From Emydura subglobosa (taxonomy: Eukaryota > Chordata > Testudines > Chelidae): a DNA stretch of 64,000 nucleotides. This document shows positions 23,814 to 34,524 of this stretch, one piece after another (positions within the stretch are counted from its first letter, which is position 1; each line of letters starts with the position of its first letter). Both the position numbers and the translations under genes were made by a program. The notes beneath the pieces were generated by a model that saw only the letters and a program-made list of their open reading frames with translations, did not search any database and was not told the DNA's origin. The stretch spans positions 9,246,402 to 9,310,401 of the forward strand of contig ML679960.1 of NCBI GenBank assembly GCA_007922225.1, in the 5' to 3' direction.

Positions 23814-25935
23814 CTTGAGAACCATCACAGAAGTCCACTTCAAACAGGCCAAGAAGTTATGAGAGACCAGGGTCTGTCTCTTACTATAAAATCTGAAGCT
23901 TAGAGTGCAGAAATGTATGTGCATTTTTATATCTTTATTCCTGTTAAAGCAGCTAATTAGATGACTTTGCTTGTTTGGGGGTTTTTTGTGTCTGTTTTGG
24001 CCGCAATGCTAACTGAGAAATGCACTGTAAGAACTGATCTCACTGCTGCTCCTTGTTTCCCCTTCTCTGGGAGTACTAATAAACTGATGAGGCAAAGGAG
24101 ATAATGGATCACTGAGAAAAAAGTCAGCACACCAGTCTGGACCTTCAACTCCATATGCTCTATGTCAATCACACTCTCTGGTTTGGGAAAATAAAAAAAC
24201 CTCATTTTATCTGGCAAAAAAAAGTTGTTAGTTTGGTCTTGCCATCATTTTCTCAATGAAAAAGCCAAATTCTCATTTCTCATTTTCTATTATTTCTTCC
24301 CATCACATCTCCCAAATAATGGCATAGAAACAAATATTGAAAATGGTAAATTTGTGCATTTATTTTATTTATTTATTTATAATTTTAGTGCCAGCACTAA
24401 TGGATCTGGGGGGAGGGGGAGAATTGCCTATAAATTAATCATAAAAGCAATAACCAGCTCAAATGGAAACCATCTGATCACTTCAGGAGCTTGGAAAATG
24501 CCCCAGGAAGTTTCCCCCCCCAAGTTAGAGCCATCAATAATTTTCCTCAAAAGATGATACCGCAGAAGCTGAGTCAAGATGTTCTTCTCATCATTATAGC
24601 ATACCCAACTTGAAGTGTGCAGCATTTCTGAAATGTGTGATGCAGGAGTATATGAGAAACTGGGAAAACTGCTGGTGTTTATAATTTTGCTTCTGTAAAT
24701 TATGATCTCTATCCTATAATTGGTTCCAAGTAGGTAGTCTTATGCCTGTCAGAGGCTGGCTGGCCTCTTTAAGAGGGACCAGGGAACAGTCTCCCTGGAC
24801 TGATTGCCTGCTGCCCAATTGGCCTTATAAAGGGGGAATGTTTTGAATATCTAGGTTATGTTTACTTTTTAAGGGAACCTGAGTTTAAGGAAACTGAGGT
24901 AGGATTCAGCAGAGCCACACTTGGTCAAAATGAGATACTATAGGGCAAAAACGCCCTTTGATAGAACCCAAAAGACTTGTCTGGAACTCTGCATAGGTTC
25001 TGATCTTGTGGCTCTGACTGCAGGATCAGGGCCTATGTGAGGGCTGAAAGGGCCATTACTTTGATAACTAAGAATGATGCATACTGCTGGAATCAGGAGT
25101 AATGATACCTCATGGAACTATGGAGAGGTGGAGGAAGAATTGATAAAGAAAACGTATCCGTGCCATATAATTCAACAATTTTAGGAAGAAGATTGGAAAT
25201 AAACGTGTGTGAAACATTCTTAAGTCCCATACTTTGTGAAAACTGATTTAAGGGTGGTCCCCACCTCCTTCACAAACCAAACTCAGAACTCATTTATCTA
25301 AACGTGTGTTAGGATTCATGAACTTTCCAAACAAGTCTGGACCATTTTAAGCTCTGGCATCAAAAAGAAGTGAAAAAGGTATGGTTTTGCAAAGCTCTGT
25401 TACAACCAAGCTAACTATAATACCAAGCAGTGATATCCTGAGCAACCTAAGGATTTTCATAGTATGATAAGACTTGGATAAAATGTTGTCCATAAAGATA
25501 TTACAAAAACCGTTCTTGGTCAGAGCATCTCTGTTAGCAAGGTGCAGTATACTGTAGGCCTGGGACTTAACTCACCCCCATCTTAAACCAGCCTTGGGTG
25601 AAATTCAGGGATTTCATCACTAAAATTAAGAAAAAATGCTTCACTGCTGGAGCACCCACTGCAAAGCACCCCCAACTCAGGAACACTCCTAACAAAAGTT
25701 ATAACACCAAGGATTGTTAAATAGCGACACCCACACACTGGGAATTTTAGGGAGGATACAGAAAGACCCAGCAAATGGTAAAATAGGTAAGATAAGCTCT
25801 GACCAATGAATTTAGGTTGACCAGCTGCACAGACAAAGACGATTATAAATAAGTTACAATTTTGGCATAAAGAAATAAAATGGAAAAAAAGATTTGAGCA
25901 GGGAAGAGAAATTACATAGGTGCTAGTACATGACT
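23814..25935. other. Intergenic or intronic DNA, no gene seen
   Basis: No supported gene. An A/T-rich stretch lies at 24,350-24,390. The segment 24,740-25,900 has the uneven texture of old retroelement sequence but no identifiable ends. The open frames at 23,957-24,217 (minus) and 24,225-24,557 (plus) have no recognisable domain. Confidence 0.5.
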
Positions 25936-25943
25936 GGTTAAAT

Positions 25944-26787
25944 CAGTGGTTCCCAACCCATGAGCCAAAAGACCCACATGGTCTTTCAAAGTGGCCCACT
26001 GCTCCCCTCCTGCTGCCTGCAGAAACGGGCTGCTGCCTAATGACCTAGGTGGGGCGTGTTGCCGCAGGGCTACAAGACCAGTGCAGGCTTCTTATGGCAG
26101 CCAAGAGGACAGGAGCTCAGCGCTCTTCCTGGCTGTAGCAGGCAGTACGGCAAAGCGCTTTGCCTGGGTCCATAGGCATTGGGGTCCCTGTTAGAGCTAG
26201 AGGGAGGGGAGCACTAATCTCCCGTCTGCCTAGCTGCAGAAGGGAGCCACTGCTTAGGGACCTAGGTGGAGTACATGGGGCTACAGGACATGTCCAGTTC
26301 CCCTGCTGCAGCCAGAGGCACAGGAAATCAGAGAGGAGGCAACCTCTTTGCCGAACATCTGTCTGGCTGCAGGGCGGGGTGGCGGAGGGATGAGGGGAGG
26401 AACTCCTGCCGGAGCAGCCAAGACCCACCATGCTTGAGGAGGAACAGGGCTCTAAAAATGAAGGCCTTCCAGTTTGGCGTGCACTTAGAAGCTACTCCCC
26501 ACCATGACTTGGTTGCCAGGCCACATGCTTCAGTGTATAGTGACAGTCACTCATTTACACTACTGCTTTGTCTGAGTGCGAGACACACTCTGAGTGATTT
26601 GTAGGTGTAAAATAGTGAATGTAAAAATGAGCAGAACAACATCAAAATGTTTACTTTAAATATGTAGTGATTTATAGTCCTTATTGGTGTATATGTCAAT
26701 ACATTTTTTATGAGTTGATAGACTGGTGGCATTTCAAGGTAAAAGTGATATTTATGGCCCTCGAGCCAAAAAGCTTGGAAACCACTG
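25944..26787. mobile_element. Complete non-autonomous hAT transposon
   Basis: The 844-bp element has terminal inverted repeats: left CAGTGGTTCCCAACC, right (reverse-complemented) CAGTGGTTTCCAAGC. It is flanked by a perfect 8-bp target duplication GGTTAAAT at 25,936-25,943 and 26,788-26,795. CAGnGG tips and 8-bp duplications define hAT elements. It encodes no transposase. The interior is G/C-rich and carries a diverged 217-bp tandem duplication (gacctagg at 26,042 and again at 26,259). The open frames of 60-112 codons inside lie on both strands over the same bases and show no motif. Confidence 0.88.
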
Positions 26788-26879
26788 GGTTAAATTTTGT
26801 TACCTCAGACTATTGGATAATGGGATAGGTTTGGTAAAGTTAAAGGAGAGAGCTAGTTTTACCTAGAACATGTAAATGG

Positions 26880-27330
26880 GAAAACAATGCTATTTGGAGA
26901 ACCATTGCTGGACTGCAGTTCAGTATCAAGCTGCTAGAACTCCTACCCCTCTGTATGACCATGACGTGCAGAGGCATCATAGGCAACCCCAGACAAGTGG
27001 CCCTCGGGTGAAGTTTGTTTGTATATTAGGAGTGATGAGCACAACAGATTTGCTTGGCATGCATATCCTGTGTGTATTGTTAAATAAATAGAGGTTTAGA
27101 GCTCAGTTGTGTAAGGCTCTTTCACTGGGAAAAGATCCTGCAGATCTGTAAAACCCTGAGCCCATAGGTCAAGGTGGATACTTAATTTTACCAGGTTTTT
27201 CCTGAGCCCTGTAGGTAAGGGTAGGTGCCTTACACTCAGAACCCTTGATAGAGAAAGGGTGGGGGTACCTACGCCCTTAAACCTTGGTTAGGGTATAGGT
27301 GGGATACCCTACATTTTTTCAGGTAACAAT
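26880..27330 (+). repeat. Possible LTR-like relic
   Basis: A stretch ending in a polyadenylation-like 'ttaaataaatagag' (about 27,080) and then 'gtgtaaggctctttcactgg' resembles the R-U5 part of a reptile LTR. The hAT at 25,944-26,787 may have inserted into the same older element, but no second end was recognised. Confidence 0.35.
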
Positions 27331-27339
27331 ACTGAAAAG

Positions 27340-29083
27340 GGGATCATCCACATCAGGTTTACATAGTACTCAATGATATAGTCTACTGAGTACATTTACA
27401 AATGTGAGGAACATAATGCATTATCTCAAGGAAATGTTGGAGATGTTGGCTTTTTTTAAATGGTGACCTCTCCTTCTGTGTGCAGATGTACCAACGCACA
27501 CAATTATATATTGCACATACACGATCTCACAATACATCAGTGAATTTCAACAGTAAGGGCTAATAAAATTGAAAATTTGGTTGTTAATTAAATTCTCCAA
27601 ACATTTAAGACATTTCAGAAAGGAGACTCCTAAAAGCACTCAGCAAATTAGTGACCCTGAACTTAGGATCTCTTCTGTCAGTCCACCTCTTTAAATGCAT
27701 ATTGTATGACACTAGCACAGAATGGAACAATAGCTGAAGCTCTTAGGAACCTGAAATGCTAATTATGCTACAGCATCTTTGATTTTCTTGCAGTTTCCTT
27801 TGAATTACACATTGTCTGGAACTATACAGCATTCATCCTTTTATTTCTAGCTTTGCCTTTTTGAATAGAGAGAGTTTATTGGTTAGTAGCGATAGGATTT
27901 AAACATTTACTGATATAAGCATCTTAATTTGTTCATGCTTAAAACTGTAGCCTGTATATAAGAAGATGCATAAAAGATGCAATAGTAAAAGAAAAACAGC
28001 AACACAGGTCATTTTCTGCTCTTATTTACACCCATGTAAAAATAGCATAATCCAATGTATTTTTTAGCTCAAGAAAGAATACATACCGTAGCACCCCTTA
28101 AAATCCTTGACCTCAATCTCTATTTGCACCAAATCAAATACAATATTGCTTTCAAGTATTTATTTTGTGGAGGTGTCCCTCATTGTAATGTATTACCGCC
28201 GTGTACTTTAATATATAGTGTCAGAGGGCATCCATTGCTATTCCAATTTTCTATTAGCTTAGAATATAACTCAGTACATCTTTGATGAGCTTCCTTGCAT
28301 TTCCTCATCAAGTTTAACAATGTGTTATTTATATAACTATAGATGAAATTATTTTTCATTTGTAGCAAACTTTATTATGTTCTAATTCATTTAATAGGTT
28401 CAATATTATCTGCTCTTCTCTTTATTATAATTTTTGTCCCCTCAATCACATGCTAAATGAGGTTGATCAGCTTTGCTTCTGACAATTATTAATAAAAAAA
28501 GTGAGTGACTTGATAGATTATTGCTAAAGCAAATGAGACTGATAGCACTGGTCCAGAGTTCCAGAAAATGACCAGTACATTTTGGGTGCCCAGTTTGAGA
28601 CACGTGTGTGGGGGTCTGGAGGGGGCCAGTGGGGGAGGGGCAAGGCTGATTTTCAGAGTGTGAGTATTTAGCTCTTCTGAAGAATCAGGCCCCATTAAAG
28701 TGTTCCAAACTGGGCACCTTAAAAATTGAATGTCGGCGGGGGGAGAGTGGGGAAAATCAGTCAAGTACTGAAAAATGGAGAGCATATGCCAAATTATCTT
28801 CTACAGATTGAGGACCCAGAAGTGCTAAAACACAGAGAACAATTCCCATAACACAGAAAATGCAAATTCCAGAACCTGGCCATATGTTATGAGTTCCAAG
28901 GTGCATGCAGAATGCACACACAATGCAAGTTCTAGGTGCACAACAGCAGTTATAAACACACAGTACAACCACATCTACTTAAACAGGGTTTCAGGAACTG
29001 ACGACCCACCCTCTTTCTGGGTCAATTTTCTAGGTTTTAGAGCAACTGAAACTGTTGCACCATCTCTGAAACATGGCTAATAT
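27340..29083. other. Intergenic or intronic DNA, no gene seen
   Basis: No supported gene. The segment 27,700-27,960 looks unique and evenly composed. A G-rich patch at 28,605-28,645 precedes a small palindromic repeat. Open frames such as 28,489-28,785 (minus) are not convincing. Confidence 0.5.
28644..28700. repeat. Small palindromic repeat
   Basis: Left arm 'gctgattttcagagtg' and right arm 'ctgaagaatcaggccc' are imperfect inverted copies, a pattern common in non-autonomous sauropsid repeats. Confidence 0.4.
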
Positions 29084-29087
29084 GTAT

Positions 29088-29737
29088 TGTGATGGGGTGG
29101 CCTCCGTGCTCCCCTGGGCCAAGCGCTTCTTCACTATAGTAGGACACAAAATGGCCGCCTGGGACTCCCACCAGTCTCAAGATGGCGGCCGTCTCTCTTC
29201 GGACCCGTCTTCCCGCAGGTCTTCGCGGGCCGAGTAGTGCCCTTGGGACCTTGGGTTCTAGGGTTTGGGGGTAGGGGGTGTCCGAGCCCGCCCTCTCCTT
29301 CGGACACCAGCCCAGAGGCCCTGGCTGACCGCAGTGGCTGGCTGCTGCTCTAAGGAAATGCACAAGTCTTTTCTCTGGGCTGCTTCCCTACCCGGGACCC
29401 CGTCGGGGCTAAGTGGCCACCCCACCAGGGAAGCCCCCCTGTTTTCCTCTGGCTTCTGCCACTCACTGTTCTCGTTCTCCTTTTCCAAGCTCCAGCTCCA
29501 AACTCCAAGAGCACACTGCCTGGCTGGCAGGGAGCTCATATCTGCTCCCAGGCAGTGCTTAATGGGTTTCAGCTGGCTCTGGCCTCAGCTGACCCTAATT
29601 GATCCCAGCTGGCTCTGGCCTCAACTGACCCTGATTAGCCTGGAGGGAGCCTTGGGCAGTTGCTAGGGGAACAGGGCTTTGATCATTCTTGGGCTAACGT
29701 AGTGCCCTTCTACCACCCTCCGGTAGCCCCTGTCACA
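29088..29737 (-). mobile_element. Solo LTR (TG...CA), second copy of the TGTGACAGGG family
   Basis: On the minus strand it starts TGTGACAGGGGCTACC and ends CACCCCATCACA. The flanks are GTAT on both sides (29,084-29,087 and 29,738-29,741), a 4-bp target duplication like that of the LTR at 22,963. The minus strand shares blocks with that LTR, including 'gtagaag' near the start and a 'gcccagag...gggcggg' region. It is C/G-rich with several CpG. It holds a 36-bp tandem duplication beginning at 29,570 and 29,606, and two YY1-like sites. The 133- and 108-codon open frames inside are not recognisable proteins. No internal retroviral genes adjoin. Confidence 0.8.
29179..29189 (+). promoter_or_regulatory. 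YY1-like motif inside LTR
   Basis: AAGATGGCGGC is an exact match to the YY1 core consensus. A partner, 'caaaatggccgcc', lies 32 bp upstream at 29,147-29,159. YY1 sites occur in many retroviral LTRs and act in repression or initiation; activity here is inferred only. Confidence 0.45.
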
Positions 29738-29741
29738 GTAT

Positions 29742-30645
29742 ATATATTTGCATTAAAGCATGATAAAGTTTCATTCTGTGTCAATGATCTAATGTTCCAA
29801 GGTGGACTTACTCTTTGGCAACAGGTTAATCGTCTGTGGGAGGTCACTGATGACGGGTCTTACACACAACAGGGTGAGTGGGGAACTGGGAAGAGTCTTC
29901 TGCATGGTTCTCCCTTTGTCAATGGAAACTACACATTCCACATGGAATTAGGTTAGTATGGATGTGCCACATACACATGCATGTTCCACATCTTACCGGT
30001 GTGTTGTTGAGGCATCTAAATTATTTTAAAAATGAGAAAGTTGCAGGATTTAAAACCATCCTGATTTTTACCTACCATTCCAGTACATCTGTAATTCTAG
30101 TTTAACTACCCACCAATTTCAGTAGTTTTATTTGTTCATGAAATGGAATGGGTACGGCCCATGTAAGAGAGTTTAATTCTGAGTATGTGTGGGTTTTGCA
30201 TTTGAGAGTAACCCAACATACACACAGTTACCAGTGCAATTTAGTGTTGCCGCCCTGCCATACCCATGTTATTCTAACTCTGAGTCCTTCCTCCTTGGAC
30301 ACAATTAATTTTGCGATATGTATTCAATAAGAACTAGTCTGAGACCAAACAACTTATTTCACCTGGAAATGAACATGTACAAAAGCAGACTTTCATTTTT
30401 ATTTCAAGTTGTATATAAGCAATAAAAAGTCAGTTCATAATGAGAATGATCTCACCACCTCAGTCATTTGTTCTGGAATCACCACTTATATAGTATCCAA
30501 GTGCATGTCAAATAGAGCTTGTATGTTCACATTGTTATGTTATTTATATCAGAAATGCTCAATGCGGAGACCACATCTATAGACAGTTATTTTACACAAA
30601 GTATGGCACCACCACAGGTTTTGGGGTGGGCTGTTTACGCTTCTT
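29742..30645. other. Intergenic or intronic DNA, no gene seen
   Basis: No supported gene. The open frames at 29,660-29,956 and 29,878-30,105 overlap in different frames and have no recognisable motif. Confidence 0.5.
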
Positions 30646-30749
30646 GGGCTGGATTCTCATCTTACTTACATTAGTATAAAGCGCAGTTTAACTTCTTTAA
30701 CTTGAAGGGAGTTACTCATGATTTACACAGGTGTAAGAGAAGGGAGAAT
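30646..30749. repeat. Small palindromic repeat abutting CR1
   Basis: Left arm 'gggctggattctcatcttac' and right arm 'gtgtaagagaagggagaatc' are imperfect inverted copies, with 'agtttaactt..gggagttact' in the middle. The CR1 3' end starts right at the right arm, as if the LINE inserted at or near the palindrome's tip. Confidence 0.6.
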
Positions 30750-31689
30750 CATAGAATTAGAAGGGATCTCAGGAAGTCATCTAGTCCAACCCCCTGCTCA
30801 AAGCAGGACTATCTCAGTTAAATAATCCCAGCGAGGGTTTTGTCAAGCCGCAGCTTAAAAACCTCTAAAGATGGAGATTCCACCACCTCCCTAGGTAACC
30901 CATTCCAGTGCTTCACCACCCTCCTAGTGAAAAACTTTTTCCTAATATCCAACTTAAACCTCCCCCCCTGCAACTTGAGACTGTTGCTCCTTGTTCTGTC
31001 ATCTGCCACCACTAAGAACAGCATAGCTCCATCCTCCCTGGAACCCCCTTTCAGGTAGTTAAAGGCTGCTATCAAATCCCCCCTCATTCTTCTCTTCTGC
31101 AGGCTAAAGAAGCCTAGTTCCCTCAGCCTCTCCTCATACGTCTTGTGCTCCAGCCCCCTAATCAATTTTATTGTCCTCCGCTGGACTCTCTCCAACTTGT
31201 CCACATCCTTTTTGCAGTGGGGGGCCCAAAACTGGACACAATAATCCAAATGCGGGCTCACCAATGCTGAATAGAGGGGAACAATCACTTCCCGCGATCT
31301 GCTGGCAATGCTCCTACTATTGCAGCCCAATATGCTATTAGCCTTCTTGGCAACCAGGGCACACTGCTGACTCATATCCAGCTTTTTATCCACTGTAATC
31401 CCCAGGTCCTTTTCTGCAGAACTGCTGCCTAGCTCATCGGTCCCCAGTCTGTAGCTGTGCATCGGATTCTTCCGTCCTAAGTGCAGGACTCTGCACTTGT
31501 TCTTGTTGAACCTCATCAGATTTCTTTTGGCCCAATCCTCCAGTTTGTTTAGGTCCTTCTGTATCCTATCCCTATCCTGTATCTATTACTCCCCCCATCT
31601 TAGTGTCATCTGCAAACTTGCTGAGAATGCAATCTACCCCATCCTCCAGATCATTAATGAAGATGTTGAACAAAACCGGCCCCAGGACC
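30750..31689 (-). mobile_element. 5'-truncated CR1 LINE, relatively young
   Basis: Minus-strand CR1 holding the end of ORF2 and the short 3' UTR. The 3' tip reads 'attctatgattct', the typical short CR1 tail repeat, at about 30,750-30,765. The 5' end is at about 31,689 ('ggtcctggggccggttttg'), so roughly the last 940 bp are kept, the usual 5' truncation of LINE copies. The RT palm motif F-A-D-D-T is readable at 31,604-31,618. A frameshift near 31,580 separates it from the long downstream frame. No target duplication was found, as is usual for CR1. Confidence 0.93.
30818..31516 (-). pseudogene. CR1 ORF2 C-terminal region (reverse transcriptase thumb and C-terminal domain)
   Basis: A 232-codon open frame starting at an internal Met. 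Seen directly: '[13 protein letters not shown]' at the start, '[19 protein letters not shown]' and '[14 protein letters not shown]' in the middle, 'KLERVQRR' and '[19 protein letters not shown]', then '[20 protein letters not shown]' near the end. This is the conserved C-terminal part of CR1-clade LINE reverse transcriptases, which copy the element's own RNA at a nicked target site. The real frame continues upstream of the Met through the palm, but a frameshift near 31,580 breaks it. The endonuclease domain, most of the RT and ORF1 are missing. It is therefore a dead fragment, though the 232 intact codons imply a fairly recent insertion. Confidence 0.93.
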
Positions 31690-31796
31690 TTGTGTTTTTC
31701 ATGCTGGATCTTTGCCCACATTTGCGCTTTGGCTTGTTAAGCAGCGTATTCACAACAATACCTTGATTCCATTTCAGAGGACTCTTAGTACTTAAG

Positions 31797-31856
31797 AGGC
31801 CAGATCCACAGCTGGCATGAACTGGCATGGCTCCACTGACTTCCATAGAACTACAC
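31797..31856 (+). repeat. Half of a small palindromic repeat
   Basis: Begins 'aggccagatccacagctgg' and runs into 'ctccactgacttccatagaa', the left half and centre of a palindromic 'ggccagatc' type repeat. The matching right arm is absent. Confidence 0.4.
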
Positions 31857-34417
31857 CCCTTTTTGACATTTTAGCATTTGGGTCTTTAGGGTTTTTTCAC
31901 ATAATAGATGTGACGAGGACAGTTTTCCCTAAACCATTCAAAGAACCTAATGTAAGAGAAAACAACCCTGTCACCATTGCACTTCATCAGTTTTGATATT
32001 ACTTTATTACTAGATTTCTTTTTAAAAAAAGAAAAGAATGACTCAATTTCCACTATGATAACTATCAGCAACTTTTAGCTTCATTCACTTTGTTAATGAA
32101 CTAACACAAATTTACCAAATGGCTTTGCTTCAGTACTATTTCACAAGTGCTGACAGAGCTCTTTTGAACCACTGCTGTAGACTAGAAAGACTGGGTAAGG
32201 CAAGAACTAGCACATTTCATATATATTATTTATTTAAATGATAACATCAGTGTTAGATGTAATATTATGATGGCTTTCACCACACCTGAAATGTGCTTGA
32301 TGATATGGGAGAATGAATGGCATTCAGTGAGCAAGCTGGAAGTTGCCAACCCTCACGCTGACTTACATACTTGAATTTTTAAAATTTCCACCATTTAGCC
32401 AACAAGGTAAGATGCAACATGATCATTCAGGTAAATTACACACATTGATTAGAGATTATCATCCTTTCTGCTCCATGTCTAACCTTCCTTTCTTTCTGTA
32501 GTTTTACTATGTCCCAAGATGTAAAAGATAGGAGGTGGGGTACAAAATTTTGCAGACCGTAAATGAGAAAAGTCCAGAAGCAGAGATTCAATGATTGCAA
32601 TGGAGGGTAAGCATTGCTCAAAAAATTGTTAGAATAACAAGAAAATGAAATATTTGGAGCAGCTGTTACATGCAGAAGTAGTGAGTGTAATGAGACTACC
32701 TGTTGTTCCCTTAGCAGTTAATGACTAATTTTTTCACTATTCAAAATTCAGGACACGTTCTGATAAGTTTATAGTATAGTATCACATCACTTGGTTCAAG
32801 CTTTAATTTAAATTACCAACACTTTTTATGCAAAATAATTCAGAATTTAATGACCTCATTATCATCAATAAACAATTACTTTGCAGATTTTCAGACAAGC
32901 CATGTCTTCATTAAATTAAAAAAAAGACAGTTCTTTTAAAAGTGATAGGCATCTGCATTAATTCAACAGGAGTTATAGGCAATGAGTGGGTCCCACAGTA
33001 TACAATGCAAAACTGAGAAGTGGAGAAAAGCCTGCAGGTATTTTGGAGCTACTATATCAAGCTGAAAACAGTCAGTCATATTAAAAAAGAAATGTAATTA
33101 AAATTGTCCTAAAAAAATAAATACAAAGACTGCATAAAGCATAAAAGGTACACTCTTCATATGATGGTCTATTTTTCTCTGTGTGTTTATAAGTCTGCTA
33201 CAGCATACATATTGGAGTCTGTTTTACAAGACACACAGCAATTAATACCTATGCTGAAGACTGGAATGCAGGACTGACTAAAGAATCTGATCTTAAACCA
33301 CAAATCTGTGATTTATCTACAAAATTTGTCCATAATCCCACCATCAATGGGAACCGTGTGTGAATATTTAAGGAAGAATATGGCATATAGTAAGGAAATT
33401 GTGAGCCCTCTAACAAAACAATGAGTGATCGGTATTAAATCCTTATCCTTTTTGATATTGTAAAGCACATGCTTTACACAACCTTCTTGTTATTTTATTT
33501 AATAATTTATTTCCTTGTTCTGCATTCACTTTCACTGAAGCTTTATCTTCATATCTCCATAACTCACTGGTCTGAAACAAACTGCAAATCAAACTGGACA
33601 AATGGAGTCATGAAAAAGAAAGTTAATGTCCACTGTTACTGTGGAGTGTATTGGTTAAGTGAATATGGGTACTTTACACATGATCATGAATCCATCTCAT
33701 GGTGGCCATGGAGGGTAGAAGTCCAAAGGTGAATAACTATTTCAATCAAGAGAAACATTTCTTTGCTCAAGTATTAAGGGCTTGTGATTCTGGACAAAAG
33801 GTCCTGGGCCTATCCATGTTTCTGACATTGTAATCAATATCACCATGAAATGATTACAACTATTCTACATAATTTCTTGTGCTGTGCCTATCAACATAGT
33901 ATCTGAGCATGTCGGGTTCCTCTCAATAGCTTCGTGAGTCACCAGACTTTAGAAAAAGCAACGTTATGCTTCTGCTCTGGCTGAGGACACTGGGATACAC
34001 TATCCATCAGAAAGATCCCTCCTGAAAAAGCACAGAGAAACAATGGACAAAACAGTCAAATCACCAACACCTCTTTTGGCACTAGCAGCCTCTCACATCC
34101 AGTCTCCTGAGTGATTTTTGCAACTACCAAGAGCTAAATACTTTTCAGCACCAGTGCATGACAGTAGAAGCATCTGGTCGAGGGACAAAAATGTGAAGAG
34201 AAGGTGAAAGTAGGCTACAAAGCAACACCTCCTCACCAAAATATGGCACGATGATTTAAATAAATAAATAAAAGATAGCGGCTGAATCATTTTATAGCAC
34301 ATCACAGTAGATGCATCAAAGATCATTTGAAATCAAATAAGTGGCTCTGTGGATGTGGCTATATCAGGAATTAATTCCACAAACCTCTGTAGGCCACAGA
34401 CCATGTCTACACACTAA

Positions 34418-34524
34418 GGCCTTGATCCTCCCATCAGATCTATACATATGGATCCTTGAGCCTACACAGATCCTTACTGAAGTCACTGGGGCTCTATACA
34501 GGTAAGAGGATCTGCCTATATCAG
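34418..34524. repeat. Small palindromic repeat
   Basis: Left arm 'ggccttgatcctcccatcag' and an inverted right part 'ggtaagaggatctgcc', with a central 'actgaagtcactggggctc'. It is an imperfect palindrome of the kind common in reptile genomes. Confidence 0.5.

Noticed and set aside
26117..26604. Overlapping open frames of up to 112 codons on both strands
   Set aside because: They lie inside a non-autonomous hAT element with G/C-rich duplicated sequence; no motif is present and both strands are open over the same bases.
29037..29666. Open frames of 93-133 codons on both strands
   Set aside because: They fall within the solo LTR; G/C-rich composition lowers stop frequency, and no viral or host domain is visible.
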